From Beaufortia kweichowensis (Eukaryota > Chordata > Actinopteri > Cypriniformes > Gastromyzontidae), in assembly GCA_019155185.1 (NCBI GenBank), contig CM032798.1, forward strand, positions 19,219,621-19,283,620: a stretch of 64,000 nt of DNA. The letters run 5' to 3'. Under the pieces are notes generated by a model. The model searched no databases. It was not told where the DNA came from and saw nothing but the letters and a program-made list of their open reading frames with translations. The position numbers and the translations under genes were made by a program. Position 1 is the stretch's first letter; each line of letters opens with the position of its first letter. Positions 1-12,067 of this stretch are shown piece by piece.

Positions 1-120
1 AAAGTATCACGATTCGCAATAAATATTTTTTAAAAAGAAAATACAATAAAATAGATAATATAGTTCTGAATTTAGGTTTAACATTTATAATAAATCCGCT
101 GCTGCAGCGCTGACAGATCC

Positions 121-182
121 GGGCGGCGTCCAATCAGCGTTCGAGTTTTCACGTCAAAATTTGAATCAGCCAATCAGCGCGC
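121..182. promoter_or_regulatory. Possible promoter with paired CCAAT boxes for a gene outside the window
   Basis: Two copies of CCAATCAGCG start 40 bp apart (130 and 170). Between them lies TTTGAA at 160-165, which fits a CHR element, and a GCGCGCC stretch follows the second box. CCAAT pairs with a CHR are typical of cell-cycle promoters bound by NF-Y and DREAM. The gene controlled is not visible and may lie left of the window. This is inference from motifs only. Confidence 0.35.
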
Positions 183-324
183 CTTTTCTTGACAACAGAT
201 AAATCTCAGAAACAAGTGTTTATTTTATATATTTTTCCAATAAAACATTTTTTTAATAAATTATATTTATTGTTATTTTACAGTTATTTCGAATTACGGT
301 TATAAGAAAATCGCCTTCTGAAAC

Positions 325-460
325 GACAGTTCACCTAAAAATAAGAGTCCTCATTTATTCACTCTCCTTTCATTATAAAACTGTATGATGCAGAATGTTG
401 ATCATCAAAAAACTTTGACCCTCATTGAGTTCTGCTGAATGAACACAAAACACTTGAACA
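325..460. repeat. Dispersed teleost repeat (family with the AGTTCACC... motif)
   Basis: The segment begins CAGTTCACCTAAAAATAA and continues through ACTGTATGATGCAGAATGTTG to TTGACCCTCATTGA. Related pieces occur at about 14688-14745, 25828-25985, 41030-41085, 58483-58700 and 62018-62100, so it is a dispersed family. I know it as very common in cyprinid genomes but cannot name the class with certainty. Confidence 0.5.
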
Positions 461-1022
461 CTTTTGTGTTAGACTGAAGAAAGTCTCACAACCACATGAG
501 AGTGAATAAACACGTTTATTGTTACAATCACTTTAACACAATCTGTTTAAGGAGTTTAAAGAGTACAAAAATACTTCATATTACATTAAGATTGTGTTGT
601 AATAGAAAATGTAGTGTGGCTCAAAGTTGTTGTCAAGTTCTGTCCTGAAAACAACAAACCACAAACAACCTGATATAGATTAAAATATTTATTGATTTCT
701 ATAGAAATACTGTTCATTAAAAAAACAATACATAAAACTTTACAAAACATGTCCAACCATGTGCAGTTTAACATCATAAATCAAGTGCAAATGTCTATAA
801 AATGTATACTGTGGACAACATGCGTAAAAAATATAAACGGTGTACATTTACAGGTGAAATAGAAATGTATACAAACAACATTTGTTGGAAAAATACCACG
901 TGTTATCGGTGCGATTTCAGTCGCTGAACTGAAATGACAAAACACATCAACAAAATAAGCACCTAAAATAATTTATGAAGATCAAAACAATGACACTGGC
1001 ACTGGTGATATGGTTTCTTCAT

Positions 1023-2715
1023 TCATCGGTCTGATTTTCTGGCATAAGGATGTGTAGACTGTGAACCTAGAGAGAGAAAAAATCCATCACAATATGCGTC
1101 TGATATGCGAACAGGACTGCAGAATCATTTCTAAAGCAAAAAGAATGTGACTGATGACACAAGACTGATCACTTCACTCACCTAATGCCCACCTGGTGCC
1201 AAACAACTCAAATACAGCCAGGTTTTATTTTCTAGAAACCACTTCTGTCGATTGCTGGTGGTATCAGGGAGGCTAAGCCTCCTGTCCACTCTGAGGACTG
1301 CAAGACGGTAAGGTCAGAGGTCAAATGGCCATAACTACACCTTCCTTTCACCTTTTCAACCCCCAAGTGCTAACAGGGATCCTTGTAGCCAGAAGAGACT
1401 TCATCTTGTGTAATCAGTCACAAACCAAAAACCTAAATTTAGCTTTTGATGGGTCATGATGAACTGGTGCATGATTACACAAACAGGTTCCCTAGTGCAG
1501 AAGTGTTAATAAGCTAAGGCCGTGTGTCCACCAGTTGGTGTGTTTGTCCATGCTCGGCACCGGTGCTTGCCGTCACTAGCGATCACTTTTGCTCAGCCAT
1601 CCAATCACAGTGTAGAAGGGGCGGGACAAATACCACACCAACCAACTTTATGTCTGTATACAACTGAAAACAGTGCTGGAAAGAATTTTTCTGTCCACAT
1701 TAAAACACTTGGGTGGACGCACAGCCTAATGGTGGAAATGTGTGCTAGTACAGTAGAGGTCAGTGACTGCAGATGTTAAGATTGATGTTAAGGAGAAGAT
1801 TTGATGGTTTACACAAGTCTTACCTGGACAACCGGCTCCCAGACGCTGCTGTACGTTCTCCAGATGTTGGATATAATCCACCAGAGAACGTTCCTGATCT
1901 TGAGAGGAACCGAAGGAGCGGTCAGACGGTCCCCGTACAGAACCAGAATACATTCTTCAATGAAAGAAAAGAAACAGTTGTAATATGCTCTAGATATAGT
2001 GAGAAATGTATTTGATGTGATTAAAACCAAAGACATTTCACCTTTTATTCAGTCTGATGGGTGATTTGACTGGTGGAACCAGAGACGAGACCATGCCCCG
2101 TTGGGTTAAAACATGATCACGGGTGGGTGGAGAGTTAAACGCGGCTCCGGTCTGCTGTGGTTTTAGCACTTCAGTCCTCAAAGCAACACCTTAAGGAGAA
2201 GGAAAACATGAATTTGATTGATCCACAAAAGTTATTTGATTTCAAATCACGCACAGAAAATGATTTCGGTATGGTGATGTCATTGCTGACTCACCTGTGC
2301 TGGGTCCATTAACCGTTCCTATGCCTGATGAGATTCTCCTCGTAGCTTTATGCCATTTCCTGGTGAGGAACTTCAGTCTACAACAGGACAGAAAACAACC
2401 AGAAATAACTTTTTATGCCCGAGAGACTTCATGACATGTCTCTTCTGATCTGAGGTTTGAGGAGGATCTGTGCAGACACATTTCTTACCTGGAGATGGCG
2501 ATGACAACTCTGACAGATGTTCTGAAGCGGTTCAGGGGTCTGGAGACCTGTGATTGGCTCAGGGTCGGCTGCGCGCCCATACGAGCGATCAGCGCAAGCG
2601 TGGCCTGCTCACACTCCTGAAATCCTCCCAGCAGCAGGAGCAGATAACGCTTCTGATACACCAGAGACTTCCTGTAACTCTCTGCTCGCAGATATCGCTC
2701 ATACAGCCGCTGTAT
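1023..2715 (-). other. pcnt: pcnt exons 50-54: PACT centrosome-targeting domain and carboxy terminus
   Basis: Exons in gene order: 2489-2715, 2295-2377, 2042-2189, 1824-1954, 1023-1066; the stop TGA is at 1023-1025. Exon 50 encodes RLYERYLRAESYRKSLVYQK, then a Leu-rich GGF segment and RFRTSVRVVIAIS; exon 51 continues with LKFLTRKWHKATRRI. This is the PACT domain (about residues 3990-4090), which in PCNT and AKAP9 binds calmodulin and targets the centrosome; the basic amphipathic helix across exons 50-51 is the expected calmodulin site. Exon 53 gives SLVDYIQHLENVQQRLG, closer to PCNT than to AKAP9. The last exon adds a short basic tail ending ARKSDR. Confidence 0.9.
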
Positions 2716-5700
2716 CTGCAGGACGATAGAGAAAACGCTCATGTGTGGAAAAGCATCAGATGAAGCTATTATTACTATAATACTCTACATTGAGATAAGA
2801 AAATTATCAGGCAGATGTCACAAGAAAACAAGGTAACTATCTAAGAGTAAACGCAACAATGCAACAGGAGCATGTGGGACACTTATGAAAATGCTAAATG
2901 ATTCAAATGTAAATTCACTGCAGAGAAAGCCGTTTTGTACCTTGTTGTTGGAGATGATGTCAGAGATGGGTCTGTTTTCATTTCCAGCTGTGAGCTTTGA
3001 GATTTCATCTTCTGCTTTTCTTAATGAAGCTTGAAGAGCTGCTTTCTCTTTCTGCCATGATGCCAGTTTCTCAGATAACACGCACTGTTCTGAGACAGCC
3101 TGACACAAACACAACATCACACACTTAAAACATCTTTACATGATGAGTGCTGCAGTCGTCGTATCACATCACAGACTTTCTCAAGGAATGGTGCTCTTCA
3201 CAACATGTTGTATAAAACTCTAAACTCTTCAGAAGAGACGAGTTTATTGTGTTTATTACCTGCTCCTGGTGTTTTAGGATGTGCAGTTCTTTCTCCAGAC
3301 AGGAGATGGTGTGTTTGAGAGAGATCTTCTCCTCGCTCAGAGCAGCGAGACACTCACAGAACTCTGAGTTCTCCTTCAGCAATCGTTCAATGAGAGATGA
3401 AGATGAGGTAGAGTCCTGTAAATACACCTGTAAATACACATTCACTATTATACAGTAAATGAGTGTGTGTTTGTGTGTTACCTGTGTGTTGTTGGTGTGC
3501 AGATGTTTCTCTTCTTTCTCCAGGTCTGTGAGAGTCCGCTGGAGCTGTTTTAATCTCTGCTCATCTTTCTGATGAATCAGCTCCAGCTGGAACTGTGTAC
3601 AGAAATTAAACTCAAAATATATCTCATCTAAACATCTTAAACTTCTTTAAGCTCATTTTACAGTGCTTATGCTTAATCTAACAATGTGATGTCATGAAAA
3701 AGCTCATGACTTTAGTTCATGTTGTATTTAGAAAACTTATAGTTTGTTATATTTCAATACACCACCAAAAAGGTCTCGATTAACAAGACATCCTTAAAAA
3801 AATAACATTATTTTGTGATGTTTTTCAAAACAAAAAAAGCTGACCTCCAAAGGGGTATGATGGGATAAAAGAAGTTAAAAAACAATTATTTTAGGATTTA
3901 AGGATGTTTTCAAAAACATTAATATAAACAAGACAAGAAAAAAAAAACTAAGGAATATTTTTTCAGTACATGTACACTTGTATGTAGTTGTAACATGGTT
4001 GCCATGTTTTGGAAATTTGCTTCATGTCTCACCAGTTTCTCATGTCGTTGTTCCTTCTCCACCTGCTCCTGTTTCTCTCGTCTCCTCAGTCTCTCCATCT
4101 GCTCCTCTCTCTCTCTTTCTCTCTCTTTCACCGCTCTCATCTTCTCCTTCATCTGATCTATCTCAGCCTGTAAGCGCCCGGCTCGCTCTCGCTCCGCCTC
4201 CAGTGTCCGCACCACATCGGTCTTCTGTGTCTGCAGACCCTCCAGAGCGTCCCGGAGCTTTCTCACTTCCTCCTGCTCCCGTCCCGTCTTCTGCTCCGCC
4301 TCCTCCGCACGTCTGCGCTTCTCCTCCAGAACCTGTCCTTGCAGACGCTCCAACATGGCCGCCAGGTCCTCGCTCTGACGCCTCTCCTGTTCCAGCTGCA
4401 GGCGGAGCTCCTGAATGAACTTCCTGTCGTGAGCGCCGGCCGCTTCCTGTCTGCGAGCTTCCTCCTCCAAACGGCGAGCGTGCTCCTGGGCTTGACGTGA
4501 AAGCGCCTCGGAGAGTTCGGATGAATGGGAGCGCTCCTCTTCCAGACGAGAGACGGCGAGTTCGGTGCGTTCGTGCTCTTGAGCCAGCAGGGCTTCACAT
4601 CGGGACTGTTCGATCTGAAGCTCCGAGCGCAGGTTACTGACCGTGACGCGCTCCTGCTCCAGAGCAGAGGTCAGCTGACTGAGATGTGACGATTGATCGC
4701 TCAAAGCCAGACGCAAAGACTGGTTCAAAAAAGGAAAGCGATTACTAATGCATGTGCTCATGTCCCTATTTGAAAACAATATCCATCAGTCAGACGGTTT
4801 ACCTCCTGTGTTTGGTGGTTTTGCTCAGTTGTCTGTTGGTTGTTGACTCGCTGTTGTTGAAGTTCCTCCAGCAGTTCTTGAGCTCTGATCTGTTCTTTCT
4901 CTACAGATATCACACACGCTTGATGTTCAGCTTCAACACTTTCCAGCTTCAGCCTTAACACACAAACAATTATTTATTTACTCAGAGACAACAAACCACA
5001 AAGGTTTACTCAATAGAAAGAACATGCGCACACGCACGCTCCACATTACCTGAGTTTGTTCATCTGATTCTTTAATTCCTCTTGATTTATAGATGCTGAC
5101 TGAAGCTGCTGTCTAGTCTGCTCTAGCTCCGCCTTCATCTCTGACATCATCTTCAGCTCCGCCTCCAGCTGCCTTTGCTGCTCCACCACTCGACTCTTTT
5201 CCGCTTCGAGAGAAAAGCGCAGCTCATGTGACAGCGTCTGCTCCTGCTGCAGCTGCGACTCCAGATCTTCAACTAAACACACATGAATGTGCAGTTTAAA
5301 ACCAGCTGGTATATAATAAACACAAAACACACATCAGCAGATCTTACTCTCTCTGTGCAGCTGGTGTTGTGTCTGCGTGCCCTGTTCTTTGGCAGTGTGC
5401 AGTGAATCCTGCAGCTGTTGCAGTTGCTCTTGGCTCTGCTGGGTGCTCGCCTGCAACTGCGCATGCAGACTGCGCACCTCGGCCAATAGGTTGTGTCGGT
5501 CTGCGCTGAACAACTGCTCGAGAGATCTCTTCTGCTGCTCCTCCTGAAAGATGACAATTGTGAAATCAATACCAGATAACAGAACGTGTTTTTGACATTA
5601 GACACATCGGGATGCGTGATACCTGTTTGTCAAACAGTTTCTGCAGTTGCTCTAGTAAAGGGGTGTGGTCTATTTGACTGCTGGTTGCCATGACAGCCTG

Positions 5701-8700
5701 AAGCTGAGAGTGAAGCCACTCCCGTTCGCTGTCGAACACGCTACGGACCGCCTGTAAGAGCTCATGCTTCCAGTCTGCATCACCACTGTCAACCTGAATG
5801 TATGAACACGGATCAATACTGTAACGACTTGAATGTTTCTGATACTCAGAGACCAGAGCTGATTGGTTGTTGGACATGTCAATCATACTGCACTTCCTTA
5901 CAGATTGGGCGGTGCTACAAATCACAACGTCCGGCTAGACGAGACGCTCAAGACTCACCGTGGGTTCTCTGTCAGCCATCCGGCACAGCAGCTCTCTGAG
6001 TGACAGGATGGTCTCCTGTAAGGCCCGCCTCTCCCTCTGCCAGGAGGGGGGCGGGGCAGGTTCAGAATCAGGGCGGGACTGGCCAGACGGGGTCGGGCGA
6101 TGTGACAATGACAAGATCCTGCAGCTCTCGTGATAGACGCGCTTCAGCATGGCCTACAGAAACACGTGTGTAAGTGTAAATCACTTTATTCTGTTATTTC
6201 CAGACAGCTAAATGCGTTTGTGTTTACCTGCAGCTCTGGTGCGAGGCGTTCATGGCCCTCGTGCATGCTGCCCGCAGCGCTGTCTGTGTTGTCAGCAGGT
6301 GACATCCCTCTACAGCGCAGATACTCCACAAAATGAGCATCCAAACGCTCCGTATTCTCCAACTCCAGCTTCAGCATGGCCTCCAACTCTGAGCTCACAT
6401 CTACACACAAACACACTTCTACACATCTGACAGAAGACATGATGGGATCTCACAAACGCACACAAACACATGACTCACTGCTGCCGTATCCGTCGCTGAC
6501 CCACTCCGGCACGGACACTGGAGAGGTGGAGCCGACCGGAGAGCGAGTGACATCTGAATCCTCCAAATCATCAACCTAAAATGAGACACATTTAATAACA
6601 GACAGTGAAATGCATTAACTAAAACAAATACACAAGTTAAATAACAAAACAACAAAGTCTGTTCCACACAAAGAGAAGTTTTAAAAGACATTTGTTGACA
6701 GATGTCACTTATCAAAGTTGAACATCTGCTTACCGTCTCTGCATCTATCGAGTCAATCACAGACAGGTGTTCAGACACGGTGAGCGAGCAGGGTGATGGA
6801 GAGCGTGTGCTGGCCGGGTCCGTCTCCACAGGATGAATGAATGTTTGTCTGCCGTGAGTTTTCTCTCTGTCCATCGGTGAAGGTTTAGTGTGAAGCTCCA
6901 CACTGGCGTCGTGTAGCGCGCTGAGCTCTGAGAGATGAGACGTGTGCAGACGAGAGGGACGCTCTTCGCTGCATTCCAGCCTCCTCAGCACCTCTGGAGA
7001 AGAGAGCGAGGCGGAGAGAGACGGGTCACGGGACAGGGCATCCAGGAAGCGCTGCTGGTGTTTGGGACGATGCTCCTGTAAGCTGCAGCGTTGTCGGAGC
7101 TGCTCCAGCTCTCTCTGCTGATAGGCTAACTCTTCTTCTTGCACGGCCAGATCGTCCTGTAGACTCCTCAGCTCCGCCTTCAGATGCTGGTTATGGACTT
7201 CGAGATCGGCCAGCGCACGATCTTTAGTCTGATGGTGGAAGAACAAGGTGAAGTTTTTATCTGGTGTCAAAAAAGATTGAAGATCAATCAAAAGACATAC
7301 CTGTCCCTCCTCCTGTAGCTTCTCCGCCCGCTCTGTGCTGCTGCTAAGCCCCTCCTTAACTGCAGCAAGCTCCGCCCTCAGAGCATCATGCTCCGCCCTC
7401 AGGTGGATCAGCTGTTGTTCTCGTTCACGCAGAGCGCTCTCGGCTTTGGCCAGGGTCTCTTCAGCACATGTCTGAATATATAAACACACACACAGCAGAA
7501 CAATCCTCAAATGTCAGTCATTCCAAACATGCAGACAAAAATACTTTCAGCGGTTTCTGATTCACACATCCAACACTAAATGTTTAACTTTTGTGAGATG
7601 CTGCTGAACCAATCACAGCTTTGCATACATGATGAAAACATCTTCCTCTCTTCTTCCCTTCAATGCTCATTTAAAATACACAATGAACAGATCCATACCA
7701 TATGACGAGCTAATCTAAATTCCTCTAAGATTAAGTTGAAGGTTTAGTTTTTAAAGACAGAGTTCCTCATTCTGTAAGTTAACTTCCCATGTGAGACACT
7801 GAGGGTGGGACTAAATCTGTCTGTTCTTGTTCTTCAGCTGTATTTTCAGTGGATCTGTGAGCAATTAAAGCAGCTGGAAACCATGTGGTGTCTGAATAAC
7901 TGACTGTTTACATCACAAGACAAGGCCACAGTAAAGTGGCCACACTACGGCTATAAATGTCTATCTGCGTCCGTTTGTGGTATTGAGCAATCGAGCACTG
8001 CTGAGAAAATCAAAGCCATGCACTCCAAAACACACAATCCTACGCCAGAAACTCACACAAAGATTCGATCTAAAGCGTCACGAAATTGTTTGTTTATGAT
8101 TCGATCTTACCAGCACTTCTTTCTGAGCTTCCTCTCGTTTTGCCACAGTCTCCTCCTGCTGCTCATGCAGCAGTGTTATAAAGTCTGTCTTTGACATCAC
8201 TTCCTGCTTCATACGCTCCATTTCCTTCTGAAGACACACCTCACGTCTTCTCAGAGCCTCTCTTTCCACAGACAATTCTTTTCTCTCCGCCTCCAGGGCG
8301 ACGATGTCGGATCGGACTCGCTCCTCGAGTTCTTCCAGTTTGGACCGCAGATCGGCGAGCTCATTCTGCCTCTCCTGCTCTGCGTGTCGTAATGTTGAGA
8401 CATGAGTTTCCAGCCGCTCGTTCTCCTCTCTGTGCCTCTGAAGCTCCTCCTGCACCTCCTCTGCTCTTCTCAAGCGGATCTCGGTCTCTTTCAGACCGGA
8501 CAGATGATTCTGCTCTTTATCCTCCAGTTCTCTCACACAACGAGTCAACCTCTCTGCTTCAGCCTGTTTCTCCTCCAGCTGGACTTTCAGATTTTCTACC
8601 TCCCGTTCCAACACGGTCACCCTTCCTCTCTCCTCTCGCAGACTCAGTCCGAGCGCCTCCACCTGACCGCCGTACTCCTCCTCCTGTGTGAGCAGCAGTC

Positions 8701-11700
8701 TCTGAAGAGCTTCTCTCTCTCCAGCAGCACGCTCCAGCTCGGTCTGTAACTCCTGCAGACGAGCGCGAGACGACTGAAGCGTGTGGCTGTTGAGCTCCTG
8801 ACACAGGCTTTCCTCTGATGCCCTCTGCTGGCGAGGATGAGGAGACCAGGGGAAGTCCGAGGACTCGGGGCTGTCCGTGTTGGGGTCGCTGACCTCGTGG
8901 TGGTTGGGGTCGAGCTGGCTTAACTCCTCTTGAAGTTTGTTGATGACCTCGTGGAGTTGCTCCGCCTCGTCTTCTTTGGCCTGTCGCAGACGTTCCTGGT
9001 CGCAGCGCAGACGTTCTACCAGAGAGCGCAACTCTTCGATCTCATCCTGCTTTTCCTCTAGTGTCTGTAAATGATGACTACAATTAGAAAACTAGCAGCA
9101 ACGATTACTTAAAATCCAGGGGTGTAACAATAGATCATGGCATGATATACACTATCATTATAAAAAAAGTTTAACAATATATTTGTTTCATTCTATTAGT
9201 TGATCTGCCAACACATGACACGCATCATTATACGTAAAATGTTTGGTTGTCTCTTAGGAGACAATGAAGCGATAAATAGACATTACTTATTCATGTCTAT
9301 ACAGAAGGTTTAAATAAAATCTTGTCACCAATTCTAAATCAAGCTGGATGTACAGAGAGATACAAGTATAGAGATCATACAAGTATATGGTTACACTCCT
9401 ATTAAAATCCAACTCTTAAACAACTGAATCATCATCATCATCATCATCATGACTGATACTTCAGTGTATTCTACAAAACAAGAAGTGATCCCACATCCTG
9501 TCCTGAACATCTAAATCTCACTTTATTATCACTGGTCAGATCCAGTTCCTGCTGTAACTGGAGGATCTGCTGGTTTAAATGGTCGATCTCTAGATTCTTC
9601 TCCTCCAGAAGAGCAGATGGAAGTTCAGAGTCGTCGCTGCGTTCCTCCAGTCGTCTGTTCAGAGCTTCAACGGTCTCCTACAGAAGAACAAACACACAGA
9701 TTTATCCTCTCTTCATCTTCCTCCTCTGTTGGAGTTCTGTGTGACATGACTGACCTGCAGTTGTGTGATGTCAGCGTGGAGCTGATCTTCTGTAGCTCTG
9801 CTCTCTCGGCTTCTGAGCTCCAGCTGTAGCGTGAGCCGTCTGATCTCGTCCTCTCTCACGTCTACATCTTTCTCCAGCTCAGCCACACGCTCGGACAGCA
9901 AGTCCAGCTAAAACAAAGACAAAAATTAACTGCATTAGAGTCTTTTCCATGTTAACCTGAAAGAAAGGTGGTGGGATTTTGGGTAAAAATGTTCTGGCTT
10001 ATTCCATCCCTGTCTTTTTAAAGAATTACCAGCATCCTTCTCCTATCCTTCATACCTGTTGCTCTTTGGTCTGCAGATCTTGTTGTGTGGCTTCCAGCTG
10101 TTCTCTGAGGTTGGGGTCAGAGGTCATGTCAGGGATACGGTGTCTGGTCTCATCCAGTTTGGACTGCAGGGCAGAGATCTGGAGTTTATTAGCATACTGC
10201 TGCTGCTGTAAAGCTTCTTTATCCTGCATGAGAGAAAAACACACACACACACGTCAGAGCTTTATTAAGTGTGTGTAGAGACGGGTTGACTTGTCAGCAT
10301 GTACCTGCGTGAGCTCCTGAACGCTCTTGCGTGATCTCTGAAGCTCTTGTTCCAGCTGTGTGACGGTCCGGCTGGCCTCAGCGCTGTTCAGCAGCGCCTG
10401 CTCCAGCTCACGGATACGACTCGCCAGCTTCTCGATTTCCTCGTTGCGCTCCTCCACGTCGAGCTGACACTGCTCTTTGGCTGCCAGAAGCACACTGTAG
10501 TCTTCCATCTTATCTTTGATCAGAGCTTGAAGACTTTCCACCTGCACAAACACACCCAGAAATCACGAGAGAAGACAACAGATATAATGAAAGTGTGTGT
10601 GTGTGAGCGAATGAACATGCAACGTGACCGAAGCTGGAGGATAGAGATGTTTAAAGGGCTACAAGCACAGATGATCTGAAACACATTAGGGCAATGAAGC
10701 AACAAGACATTTTCCAGAGATCATACAAAGAACATCACAGAGGAAAGGGGAATACATGTGTGTGTGTGTGTGTTTAGGAAGATGAATCACTACATCACTA
10801 CTGTAAACAGATAAAGACTATGAATGCAGAAGACACGTCATAAGCCATGCAGAAGCTGCTAGAGGACCGACGACAGCAGAGTCACATACCTGAAGAACCA
10901 AGTCCTCAATCTAGAACATTCAGTTAGGAAATAAAGCCAGATCACAACATCATTCACTGATATCTCAACACCATTCTGATTCATTTAGTCAACATCACTC
11001 ACACATGATATTAGATATTAGTTATTAAATGAGCTTTTATATTTCCCTGCTTGTCATTCTGTTTATTCTGCTGTAAAGCTGCTTTGAAACAGTGCTATAC
11101 AAATAAACTTGAACTTAAGACATTGACCCTTACCCTTTGACCCTTGCCGTCTCCTCCAGCGTGTCCTTTTGACGTCTGTCTCAGCTGAGCCTCCAGATTC
11201 TTAATCTCCTGCTGGAATTCGTCTCTCTCATGCTCACGTTCTACCGCTTGTTCCTGAACGCAACACATTCACAAGACGGTCATTTACACCTTTAAAAACA
11301 TAAAGCAGATCATTCTCACAGCTATAAGCACTCACATCTATAAACTGTCTGTGATGTTTCAGCTGTTTCTCCAGAGCGTCAATGTGCTGCTGAAGGTCTT
11401 CGGTCTGTAAGCGATGCTGTTCCTCCAGCTGATGAGCGTGATTGTCCTGTTCCTCCAGCGTCTGCTCCAGCGTCCTCAGACGAGACGCCATCCCACCGCA
11501 GTCCTTCTCCGCCTGCCGCTGCACCTCCACACGCTCCTGCCCCAGACGCTCGGCCTCTGCCAGAAGAGCTGCACCAGAGCACGGCAAAACCAATGAATAA
11601 CACACGTAACGGCGATGACAACAAGCTCACAAATCAGGAAGCAACCATGCGAGGCGGCTGCGGAGCATTTGTGCATCCTCAATGCACAAAAACAAAGCAC

Positions 11701-12023
11701 GCCAAACTGGAAAACTGGCAAAGGAAGAATTACAATGGGAATGAAATTTTAATTATGCCTTTTCGTAAAAATGGATTTTGGATTGTCAAACCAAAGGTTA
11801 CACTGCAAACAAAAGGATCACAGAATAAGCCAGGCCGTAAAAAAGAAAAACGCAGTTAGTATCCAAATTCTGATGGTTAGCACAAACCTGTCTCTCCCTC
11901 ATCATCGAGGAAGCCTACAGAGCAGAAAGAGGATTTATGGGATCAAACTAAAGTCACTCTGGCCGTCTCTGAACGATAAGACGTGACATGTTGTTATGTA
12001 ACCTAAGCACAGATTTACACAGA

Positions 12024-12067
<44 letters not shown>

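Larger units (their letters stand above)
1..1022. other. Flank downstream of pcnt: 3' UTR and intergenic DNA
   Basis: The right part should be pcnt 3' UTR. On the minus strand, AATAAA appears at 688-693 and at 515-520, both candidate poly(A) signals; I cannot tell which is used. The left part holds a dispersed repeat (about 325-460) and a CCAAT-box cluster (121-182). No convincing coding region was seen. Confidence 0.5.

Noticed and set aside
3978..4418. Plus-strand Pro/Ser-rich reading frame
   Set aside because: Antisense shadow of pcnt exon 46; it follows the Glu/Arg codons of the real exon on the other strand.
8191..8691. Plus-strand 166-codon reading frame
   Set aside because: Antisense to pcnt exon 36, with no family resemblance.
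11593..11986. Overlapping plus-strand reading frames in a pcnt intron
   Set aside because: Short, low-complexity and without similarity to a known protein; they lie between pcnt exons 28 and 29.
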